NCBI GenBank assembly: GCA_017506865.1
Contig: JAFCMP010000112.1
Span: 1,612,001-1,676,000 of the forward strand
Length of the DNA: 64,000 nucleotides
Origin: Tribonema minus
Taxonomy: Eukaryota > Sar > Xanthophyceae > Tribonematales > Tribonemataceae
Direction of reading: 5' to 3'
Numbering within the stretch: position 1 is the stretch's first letter; each line of letters begins with the position of its first letter. Below the pieces are notes generated by a model that worked only from the letters and a program-made list of their open reading frames with translations, had not been told where the DNA came from and ran no database searches. The position numbers and the translations under genes are program-made. Below, in pieces: positions 8,543 through 15,261 of this stretch.

Positions 8543-10117
8543 TCACGTCATATTACGGTTGTTGTTGCGCTTCGCGGCGCGCTTCGTGCGGTCGCTCTCC
8601 GCGCGCGCCTTGGCTCGCGTTTTTGTGCCGTTGACAATGTAGGTCTTAGGCGGCTTCCGCTTCCTATCTTTGTCAGCTGCTGCCTTCTCCTGCATACCGA
8701 ACGCCTGCCTCGCCACCTCCAGTTCCTTCGCCCGCTTGATAAGCCTCAACGACTCCATTGTGAGCGCCATCATGTCGGGACTGTTACCCTTCAGTGCATC
8801 GGTCGCCGCGTTTGCCGCAGCGATCAATGTGGCGTCGCCATGTGTCCTCCCCTGGTGGTAAAGGTGGTGAAACAGCTTGTCGAGTACGCGCTTGCTCTTC
8901 GGCTTGGGCGGCGCGGTGAACGGTACTGCGTCGGGCGCGGGGCCCATCGCGACGGCGGCGTTGAATTCGGGCAGCGGTGCCACTGCAGGCACTGCGGGAA
9001 CCGCGGCGCGCATCGCCTCCAACGCCGCTGCTGCCGCAGCTGCGACTTCTGCCGGGTCCTTCGCAGGCGGCGGCGACGGCACGGCTGCGGCGGTGTCAAA
9101 ATTCACGGCGTCGGGCGTGGCGTCATCTCCCTCGGACGGCGCGGCCTCATCCTGGTACACCACGAGCTGACCCGGTGGCCCCAGGTTTACGGGCCCTGCA
9201 GGCATGCCGCTCGGTGCTGCGCGGCGCGGCAGCTCGCCTCGGAGTGTATTGAACAGTGCTCCAACCTCCCTCCTCGCCTGCCTGTTCTCGCCGTTGATCG
9301 AGTTGCCGAACGCTATCTGTTGTTGTGCGATCATGCGCGTCACACCCGAAGCGTCACCGAAGCCACGCTGCAAGTCTGCGATCATCCCCTGAATGGGCCC
9401 CACTGCTTCACGAAGTGCAGCCGCCACGCCCGCTGGCACGTGGGGCAGTGCGTCGTCCACCTGCATCGGCGCCTCGAGCGCCAGCATGGGCGCAGTCGAT
9501 CCGTCGTTGAGCGTCATGGGCCGCGTCTGCGCGCCTGTGTGCGTCATCCGCTGATGTGGTGTCTGCGATCCCCTCGCTGTGAGCGACTGTTGCACCTGAG
9601 TGCCGATGGCGTTCGTGGAGGGGGGTCGTGTCTGCGACGCGACCGCGACTGACGCGAGGGCGTCTGTCTGCGACGCGCTCGCGTCAGTCGCGGGATTGAG
9701 CGTCTGCGATGCGCTCGCGTCGGTCGAAGGCGTCGCCTGTACGCCACGCTCGGCACTTCTCACAGTGGGGTAGTCAGTGAGCACGAACGTGTCTGCGTCC
9801 TCAGCCTGCATGTCACGCAGCGACACGCCCGGAGGCTCTGGGACAGGAGCCGTTGTGACGGGTGCAGGGGGCTGCGGTGGTATCAGGAACGGCAGCAGTG
9901 ACATGAGGTCAGCCGCCGCCCCACTGCCGCTCCCACCACCGCTCCCGCCGCCGCCGCTGCTGACCACCACCGGCGCGGCAGCGGGCGCAGCTGCTCCCCC
10001 CACCCTCACGTTTACTTTGGTGATCTGTGAACGGCTCACGCTCTTGTGCTTCAAGAATACCGTCTTCTTGCGCTTGACCGCCTTCTTCTTCTTCCGATAC
10101 AACACTTTCTTAGACAT
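8543..10117 (-). CDS. PLV basic-tailed structural protein with periodic Q-T motifs
   Basis: 524 codons. The N-terminus is strongly basic (VLYRKKKKAVKRKKTVF) and is followed by SVSRSQITKVNVRVGG, a Gly/Ser linker (about 53-66) and a Pro-rich region. Residues about 125-198 hold seven Gln-centred motifs spaced 11-12 residues apart (GVQAT, ASQTL, ASQTD, ASQTR, GTQVQ, GSQTP, GAQTR). The middle (about 225-310) looks helical; a long Ala/Pro-rich stretch follows. The C-terminus is again basic (KRKPPKTYIVNG ... RTKRAAKRNNN). Basic-ended, low-complexity proteins next to the ATPase are common in PLVs and are thought to be virion proteins. DNA binding by the tails is inferred. Confidence 0.6.
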   Translation of the reverse strand: MSKKVLYRKKKKAVKRKKTVFLKHKSVSRSQITKVNVRVGGAAAPAAAPVVVSSGGGGSGGGSGSGAAADLMSLLPFLIPPQPPAPVTTAPVPEPPGVSLRDMQAEDADTFVLTDYPTVRSAERGVQATPSTDASASQTLNPATDASASQTDALASVAVASQTRPPSTNAIGTQVQQSLTARGSQTPHQRMTHTGAQTRPMTLNDGSTAPMLALEAPMQVDDALPHVPAGVAAALREAVGPIQGMIADLQRGFGDASGVTRMIAQQQIAFGNSINGENRQARREVGALFNTLRGELPRRAAPSGMPAGPVNLGPPGQLVVYQDEAAPSEGDDATPDAVNFDTAAAVPSPPPAKDPAEVAAAAAAALEAMRAAVPAVPAVAPLPEFNAAVAMGPAPDAVPFTAPPKPKSKRVLDKLFHHLYHQGRTHGDATLIAAANAATDALKGNSPDMMALTMESLRLIKRAKELEVARQAFGMQEKAAADKDRKRKPPKTYIVNGTKTRAKARAESDRTKRAAKRNNNRNMT

Positions 10118-10149
10118 CAGTGCTCACCATCGTCTAACATTTTAATACA

Positions 10150-10959
10150 TTAAAAGCTGTTGGTCAACACTTGCCGTGGCAGGTCGGCGAAGAGGTACCC
10201 GTGGGGCTCCGCCGTGAAGTAGTTGAATTGCCGTTCAAACTCCCCTCTTGAACAGAAGCCGCTCACCTCCTCGTACATCTCATCCAATTCAACCCGACTG
10301 TGTGTGTTGAAGAGAATGAAGTGAGTTGAGTCAAGACGGAGTGCGCGCGGAACACCGCTACGCATCGTTTGAGCAGCAAGGATGACGCTTAGACCTTGCC
10401 CCCCGGCGACGTGTCTGCTACGAAGAACACAATTTGGGAATGTGTTGCGACCACCTCGCGAAAATATCGCGCTGCCCTGGCAAGCATCGCAGAACAAACA
10501 GAAGCTGGGTCGCTTCGGCACCACCGGCATGAAGCCGCGTTGTTCCAGCAGCGCCTCATCGAAATAAGTGACCAATTCCCCGTTCGTGTACTTGGCGTGC
10601 GCGATGGCGTACTCCAAGTCCTTTCTGTACGCATCGCCCACGGCCTCACACGCAGCGACAATCTCGTCCAGCGACTTGAACACGTTGGGGCCGATATCAG
10701 AGTACACCTTGTCGTCAGGTTTGAGGATGTTGGAGTACAGAGTGTTGGAGTTGGCAGTAGGGCTGATGATGAACAGGTGTGTTATCGTGCCCTCCCGTTG
10801 CATCATTGCTATGAGCGCGGTTGCGAGGTAGGATTTGCCGCTGCCTGTGTGACCGACGAGAGTGACGATTGCCGGCACGCGGGAGAGGTAACGCGATTCG
10901 AGTGGTTGCACTTTCGGATGATTGGCATTGAGATCTGGGATAGTGCGCGGTTTCTTCAT
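10150..10959 (-). CDS. PLV genome-packaging ATPase (FtsK/HerA, A32-like)
   Basis: 269 codons. It drives DNA into the capsid using ATP. Walker A is VGHTGSGKSYLA (about residues 36-47). A Walker B-like strand ending FCLFCDACQ (about 150-158) and a sensor-type strand GLSVILAAQTMRSG (about 188-201) follow in the expected order. Length and order fit the A32-like ATPases of PLVs, virophages and nucleocytoviruses. It starts at ATG 10959, 20 bp downstream of the 131-residue gene, in a compact block. No anomaly seen. Confidence 0.9.
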   Translation of the reverse strand: MKKPRTIPDLNANHPKVQPLESRYLSRVPAIVTLVGHTGSGKSYLATALIAMMQREGTITHLFIISPTANSNTLYSNILKPDDKVYSDIGPNVFKSLDEIVAACEAVGDAYRKDLEYAIAHAKYTNGELVTYFDEALLEQRGFMPVVPKRPSFCLFCDACQGSAIFSRGGRNTFPNCVLRSRHVAGGQGLSVILAAQTMRSGVPRALRLDSTHFILFNTHSRVELDEMYEEVSGFCSRGEFERQFNYFTAEPHGYLFADLPRQVLTNSF

Positions 10960-10979
10960 TTATACATTACAACACAATT

Positions 10980-11375
10980 TTACACGAAATTGATGGTGTG
11001 AGCGGCCGTGAATTTCGCGCGCCTCATGTCTTGGACGACCTCGCCGTGACTTGCCCTCAGAGCCGCCAGCTCCTCCTTCAGTCCTGCGAGTTCGTCGGTG
11101 TGCGTGTTCATACAATCCATGAACACCTCCGCATCGATGAAGTCCACGTCCATGTCGTCGTCTGAAGCATCTTCCAGTGCGGGCGCCGCCGCCTCCTGTG
11201 CGGGCATGGGTGCGGGCGCAACCTCCGGCGCGGGCGCCACCTCCACGGGGGGTGTGGGTGCCACCTCCGCGGGGGCGGGAGGGTCCGCGGCGGTTACCGC
11301 CTTCGCTTCGAGTGACGCTCGACGGGCGGCCAGACACTTTGCGAACGCCGCCTGCTGAAGTTCCGTTCTCGGCAT
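10980..11375 (-). CDS. PLV small acidic/Pro-rich protein with basic N-terminus
   Basis: 131 codons from ATG 11375 (an in-frame GTG lies 15 bp upstream). The N-terminus (MPRTELQQAAFAKCLAARR) resembles a short Lys/Arg-Ala helix seen at the start of many PLV and nucleocytovirus proteins of unknown role. An Ala/Pro/Val-rich low-complexity stretch, an acidic patch (EDASDDDMDVDFIDAE) and a short coiled-coil-like end follow. It is the first gene of the minus block and diverges from the plus block across 32 bp. Confidence 0.5.
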   Translation of the reverse strand: MPRTELQQAAFAKCLAARRASLEAKAVTAADPPAPAEVAPTPPVEVAPAPEVAPAPMPAQEAAAPALEDASDDDMDVDFIDAEVFMDCMNTHTDELAGLKEELAALRASHGEVVQDMRRAKFTAAHTINFV

Positions 11376-11407
11376 TTTTTCTCTTGTCACAGTGTACCAC
11401 AGAAAAT
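11376..11407. promoter_or_regulatory. Divergent start region between the two PLV gene blocks
   Basis: Only 32 bp separate the ATG of the minus-strand block (11375) from the ATG of the plus-strand block (11408). Whatever starts both blocks must lie here or inside the first coding parts. It includes an A/T-rich run next to the minus start (ATTTTTTCTC) and 'agaaaat' before the plus start. No known promoter motif is claimed. Confidence 0.4.
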
Positions 11408-11602
11408 ATGGCGCAGATCGTCACTGTCGACTTGTCGCGTTTCATCACCGACGCCCCCTTCTCGAGCGAAAAATACAATCGGGTAGTGGCGAACATACGC
11501 AAGACGGAGGCGAAGCAGCAGCGTCAGCTGAATAATATCTTGCTGAAAAAAGTAAGAGAGGACTTCGATAGGCATGTCAATATCGGCGCAGCAGCCGAAT
11601 GA
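11408..11602 (+). CDS. PLV small protein, 64 residues
   Basis: Begins MAQIVTVDLSRFITDAPFSS and ends DRHVNIGAAAE. The second half is a charged helix (KTEAKQQRQLNNILLKKV). It overlaps the start of the penton-like gene by 29 bp in another frame, a compact arrangement typical of small viral genomes. Function unknown. The start is the first ATG after the divergent region; the frame is open upstream but crosses the opposite gene. Confidence 0.55.
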   Translation: MAQIVTVDLSRFITDAPFSSEKYNRVVANIRKTEAKQQRQLNNILLKKVREDFDRHVNIGAAAE

Positions 11603-12347
11603 CAGCAACGTGTACGTGTCGAGCTTGTGGACGACGAGGACGGGCGACTACCACAACGACGTTGAAATAACGCTGCCAAGGCCCATCATCGCGGCGGACG
11701 GCTACTCGCTCAAGATGAGCATCCTCTCCCTCACGATCGCGAGCATGCAGATGGCCGTGAACGTTTACACGAACTCATTGACGATTTCGGGCATAACGGC
11801 GACGCTCACGCCCGGCAACTATAGCGCCACGGTCCTCGCCGCGGCTCTCACGTCACTGTTCTCCACCCGCTCCGTCGCGTTCAACACACTTACCAGCAAG
11901 ATGACGTTTTCGAGCTCGACGTCGATGGTGATCAGCGGCTCGATGTGCGACATATTGGGCATTTCGCAGGGCGCGAGCGGTTTGGTGATATCGAGCCAAC
12001 AAAATGTTGACTTGTCTGGTAACGACTCTATATATGTCTACACAAGTCTATCGGTCGATTCCCTCAACGCCGCCCAAGCCAGCAAAAGGGGGCTCCTCGC
12101 CCTCGTGCAGAACGACGTCCCCCCGCTCGGCATCCTGCACTACTGGGACCCAGATTGCAGGCAAGGTGGCATCATCGGCGACAGAAGCATTTTTGGCTTC
12201 CATCTGTCACTGGCTGACAGTCGCGGGCGTGGTCTTTTGGCTAGCCTCCCGTTTTCAGCAATGATCAAGATCACTCAAGTAGCGACAGGTGTGAGAGACC
12301 TCCGACTTGAACGCCCGGGGTCGCTAACAGCCGATTTTGATCAATAA
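11574..12347 (+). CDS. PLV penton-like minor capsid protein
   Basis: 257 codons. It begins with a short polar arm followed by VYVSSLWTTRTGDYHNDVEI and LPRPIIAADGYSLKMSILSL, the usual opening of single-jelly-roll penton proteins in PLVs and Polintons. Later blocks ISGSMCDILGISQG and YWDPDCRQGGIIGDRS, and a beta-rich end, also fit. It is predicted to form the five-fold vertices of the particle. It overlaps the 64-residue gene and is followed at once by the amphipathic protein gene. Assignment by pattern and position next to the capsid gene. Confidence 0.7.
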   Translation: MSISAQQPNDSNVYVSSLWTTRTGDYHNDVEITLPRPIIAADGYSLKMSILSLTIASMQMAVNVYTNSLTISGITATLTPGNYSATVLAAALTSLFSTRSVAFNTLTSKMTFSSSTSMVISGSMCDILGISQGASGLVISSQQNVDLSGNDSIYVYTSLSVDSLNAAQASKRGLLALVQNDVPPLGILHYWDPDCRQGGIIGDRSIFGFHLSLADSRGRGLLASLPFSAMIKITQVATGVRDLRLERPGSLTADFDQ

Positions 12348-12374
12348 ATGTTTGTTTACTTTGAAACATTTGCC

Positions 12375-12749
12375 ATGGGTTTCGGTTCGTGGCTTTCAAA
12401 GAAGATCTTTCGCCCTGCAGGTCGATTCCTCGGTAAGGCTGCGAAGGGTGTCGGCGTAGCTGCGAAATGGATAGGGCACCACGCATTGCCCGTGTTGCGC
12501 GTAGGCACTGGAATACTGAGAGACGTCGCCGCTAACCCCCTTGCCCACTGGCAGGCCGCGGCGTCTGCGGTGCTGGGCCCTGAAGCGGGGCTAGCAATGA
12601 ACGGGATCAGCGCAGCTGCTGGCTTTGCAAATCAAGTGACGCGCGCGGCGCCCGCGATCGCTAACGGTTTCAGAACAGCCAACGGCGCGCAGAGATCAGT
12701 GCAAGATCTCGCGAGGTTGCAACAACAATACCACCAGCTGAGGCGGTGA
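12375..12749 (+). CDS. PLV amphipathic basic protein (pVI/pX-like position)
   Basis: 124 codons from the second ATG. The frame also has an ATG at 12348 that adds nine hydrophobic residues (MFVYFETFA), so the start is open. MGFGSWLSKKIFRPAGRFLG and GVGVAAKWIGHHALPVL form an amphipathic, basic N-terminal half; the rest is Ala-rich and ends in a Gln/Arg tail. Proteins of this kind lie between penton and capsid genes in PLVs and Polintons and are compared with adenovirus membrane-lytic or DNA-condensing minor proteins. The role here is inferred from composition and position. Confidence 0.55.
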   Translation: MGFGSWLSKKIFRPAGRFLGKAAKGVGVAAKWIGHHALPVLRVGTGILRDVAANPLAHWQAAASAVLGPEAGLAMNGISAAAGFANQVTRAAPAIANGFRTANGAQRSVQDLARLQQQYHQLRR

Positions 12750-12789
12750 AATCCAGTGAATAAAATGTTGTTGTAACTTCAACATTGAG

Positions 12790-14175
12790 ATGAGCGTTCC
12801 CGCAGCGTTGGCGTACCCGCAGCAAAAGGCAGTCGCCGTCTCGGCTGTGAGTAGTAAATTTAGTAATGTGCCCTTTTCGGGAACAAGCTTTGCGGGAGGC
12901 TCAATAGTGAGCATTGACATTGCTGGGTCTGGGCAACGCTCTTGCTGGCGAGATCCTTCGGCGACCATCCTGAATTTCACCGTGACGGTAACCCTTAATG
13001 GAGGAACGGCCCCAACGTGGGCCAGTCATGGATATTCGTACCTCCAGAGCCTCAACCTGTACGCATCCGCGGGATCCACGCAGATAGAAAGTGTGGCGCA
13101 ATACAACGCGCTGCATGCGGCACTCAGGTGGGTGGGTGACAGATATGAGCCTGCTCAGACTGCCCACATGTATACAATATTCATTTATGTCCTCACACAT
13201 GCATTGCCTCTTTGTTTCCCCAGGGATTGTTGCACGTCTCAGGACATGGTACGTACACGGGACACTCTGACGCTTGGATCAGACGGAACTCGTCTCCGCT
13301 CGCCTGTCCCGAATGTGTATTCGACTACCACGAGCTGCACGTACGCCATTCCCCTCATCTCTGTCATCGGCACACTGTCCAACACGGAGCGCTATTTGCC
13401 GCTGCACGCGCTCAGTTCGCCACTGCGCCTGGACATCGAGCTCGCCAATGCGGCCACGGCGATTGCGAGCGGCGGCACTACGGCTGCTACTTCAGCGACG
13501 TATGCAGTCACCGGCGTTACTCTCGACTGCGAGTACATCACACTCGCCGACGATGCACACCGCTCGATCTGCGCGCTCACGAACAACCAGTTCGCTTGGT
13601 CGAGTTCCCAGTGGAAGACATTTCGCACGGTGCACGCAGCCGGACAGATGTCCAATGCGATCATGATCCCCAGTCGCGTGACCTCCATGAAGTCACTGCT
13701 GATTGCGCAGAGGGAGGCTGCTTCGGGATTTGACCTCTCAAAGTCGTCAATTACACAACGGCTGCGTAATAACCTAAAACAATATCAAGTCAGGTGCGGC
13801 AGTTCGTGGATCAATGCTACACCTGTAAGCGCGACTGGAACTGCCCTTCCCGCCTACATCGAAGCAGTGAAGGTCTTCAGCAACCCCGCATCAGAGAGCG
13901 GGTGTGGCCTCTTCGCATCTGACTCCTGGGCACTCGATACGAACGTCGCGCCCACATCCAGTTCTGTGGAGGGCTCGTTCATCATCGGGGTAGAGCTTGA
14001 AGCATTTTCGCAGAACGCGAAGCTCATTTCGGGTCATTCGACGTCTGCCAACAGCCTCGTGGCAGAGATCGCCTTTGCATCCACGCCGCTCGGAGTGAAC
14101 ATTGATTGTTTTACGGAATGCGACGCATCCTTCTTCATCGACGGCAACACGAAGCAGTTCACCGTGGCTGCTTGA
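12790..14175 (+). CDS. PLV major capsid protein, with a likely 96-bp intron
   Basis: 461 codons if read straight through, about 429 if 13128-13223 is spliced out. That segment begins GTGGGT, ends in a pyrimidine-rich tract and CAG, is a multiple of three, and reads as foreign, hydrophobic sequence (MYTIFIYVLTHALPLCF). The rest shows the beta-rich pattern of a double-jelly-roll capsid protein: SFAGGSIVSIDIAGSG early, LQSLNLYASAGSTQIE, TERYLPLHALSSPLRLDIEL, ATSATYAVTGVTLDCEYITL, then IGVELEAFSQNAKL near the end. It would form the hexameric shell units. It is last in the plus block, and its 3' end overlaps the convergent gene by 17 bp. Confidence 0.8.
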   Translation: MSVPAALAYPQQKAVAVSAVSSKFSNVPFSGTSFAGGSIVSIDIAGSGQRSCWRDPSATILNFTVTVTLNGGTAPTWASHGYSYLQSLNLYASAGSTQIESVAQYNALHAALRWVGDRYEPAQTAHMYTIFIYVLTHALPLCFPRDCCTSQDMVRTRDTLTLGSDGTRLRSPVPNVYSTTTSCTYAIPLISVIGTLSNTERYLPLHALSSPLRLDIELANAATAIASGGTTAATSATYAVTGVTLDCEYITLADDAHRSICALTNNQFAWSSSQWKTFRTVHAAGQMSNAIMIPSRVTSMKSLLIAQREAASGFDLSKSSITQRLRNNLKQYQVRCGSSWINATPVSATGTALPAYIEAVKVFSNPASESGCGLFASDSWALDTNVAPTSSSVEGSFIIGVELEAFSQNAKLISGHSTSANSLVAEIAFASTPLGVNIDCFTECDASFFIDGNTKQFTVAA

Positions 14176-14566
14176 GCTTCGTATCCATGAGCTCAAGATG
14201 CATCTGTGTGTAGTGATGTCCGATGGCAGCCGCCAGTGCCTGTGTAGACTGAACGAGCACCCTGACTTTCAGGCGCCGGGGGGGTTGTGTGAAGTACAAG
14301 ACGCCGTCGCCGTTGTTGGCGCCGTTGATGAGCGCCGCCGTCACCCAGCCGTCACTGACTACGCTTGTGTCAAACGAGCGGGTGATCTCGGGGGCTTTGA
14401 ACTGCAGAATGTAGCCCACGGCAGGCGTCAGGGTGGCCGCGACAAAGTTGGTAGTAGCCTTGTACGCAGCGGGTGGAATATACGGCACGTTAACCTCGTA
14501 ATACGCAGTCGTGTCGCTCGCGTTGACTGCATCTGCTGAGCGAATCGTGATTGCGTAATTGTCCAT
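14159..14566 (-). CDS. PLV convergent beta-rich protein, unknown
   Basis: 135 codons from ATG 14566; upstream starts are non-ATG. It begins MDNYAITIRSADAVNASDTT and continues with YYEVNVPYIPP, VGYILQFKAPEITRSF and RRLKVRVLVQST, a strand-rich pattern that could be one more jelly roll or an accessory virion protein. It is tail-to-tail with the capsid gene (17-bp overlap). No family recognised. The frame runs to the right limit of the PLV gene set. Confidence 0.5.
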   Translation of the reverse strand: MDNYAITIRSADAVNASDTTAYYEVNVPYIPPAAYKATTNFVAATLTPAVGYILQFKAPEITRSFDTSVVSDGWVTAALINGANNGDGVLYFTQPPRRLKVRVLVQSTQALAAAIGHHYTQMHLELMDTKLKQPR

Positions 14567-15223
14567 TGCAACGATACTTGTAACTTGTGATTTTTTTTGA
14601 CAATCTGCGCATGTCGTGACATACCAACCCCGACGGTATGTCAAACTTCAACGTCGTATTGAAGCTAGACTTTGGACTTGAGTTCCAATACTCCATCGTA
14701 GATCTCTTTGATAGGGTTCACACGATACAGCCCGTCGTTTTCAGAGCGTTCTGCACAAATCCCCGATGTGCAGAGTACGGTAAACATGGCATCTGAGCCG
14801 TTACTGTGTATGTACGAAAAAAAAAGATTGAGGATTCGAACCCCCGACAACTATAGACTGCAGCCCTAGCAATACACCATGTACCAACACATTCACATGT
14901 TGCAGATGAACACTTGGTACCTTGGGGTCAGGGTTCAGAAACCTCCAACTATTGCGAGTGTGCAACGGATGACCTATGTAGACCATGGCTATAGTGTCAT
15001 CTGCCCCGTGTATCCCACGGCGAGCAGTGTCGGTGTGTATCAGAGGGGGGCGCCCCCATTTCATGACGACTGTGATTCCACTCCCTCTACACCCTAGTCA
15101 CCCCGGGGATAAACGCACACTGTGAGAGGTCGGTTTGGGGGTATAAAAAGGGAACCCCCAGTTCATGATTAGCCGTGAATTCACCCCCTCTATACCCCCG
15201 GTTAAACCCCCGGCTTAACCCAA
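14567..15223. other. PLV right flank, no gene supported
   Basis: A 40-codon minus frame (about 14670-14790, beginning MFTVLCTSGICAERSEND) looks protein-like but is too short to call. At 14835-14850 the minus strand carries GGTTCGAATCC, a pol III B-box-type motif followed by a run of T, but no cloverleaf could be drawn. The stretch 15030-15215 has repeated C-rich phrases such as 'cccccggttaa' and 'cccccggcttaa'. Confidence 0.4.
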
Positions 15224-15253
15224 TGAAGTGGGCAAGATATCTTGCCCACTTCA
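15224..15253. repeat. Perfect 30-bp palindrome
   Basis: Left arm TGAAGTGGGCAAGAT (15224-15238) is followed directly by its exact reverse complement (15239-15253), with no spacer. It stands at the left edge of the satellite array. It could form a cruciform, or be a joint where two inverted copies meet. Confidence 0.9.
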
Positions 15254-15261
15254 AAGTTACA

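Larger units (their letters stand above)
6688..14566. mobile_element. Polinton-like virus (PLV) fossil, capsid module
   Basis: Eleven compact frames form a minus-strand block (6688-11375) and a plus-strand block (11408-14175), plus one convergent minus gene. The packaging ATPase, penton-like protein, basic hydrophobic protein and double-jelly-roll-type major capsid protein match the structural module of PLVs, virophages and Polintons. No DNA polymerase, helicase, integrase or protease was recognised, so the gene set is incomplete here. The structural frames themselves look whole. No terminal inverted repeats were found by eye; the limits given are those of the genes. The element lies between two tandem arrays (5717-6460 and 15262-18000). 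Open frames suggest a fairly young insertion. Confidence 0.85.

Noticed and set aside
8531-9652. 373-codon plus-strand frame across the PLV basic protein
   Set aside because: Arg/Cys/His-rich antisense shadow of the 524-residue minus-strand gene in C+G-rich DNA.
14815-14900. tRNA-like or SINE-like sequence on the minus strand (GGTTCGAATCC plus T-run)
   Set aside because: The B-box-type motif and T-run are present, but no acceptor stem pairs and the anticodon arm does not fold acceptably.
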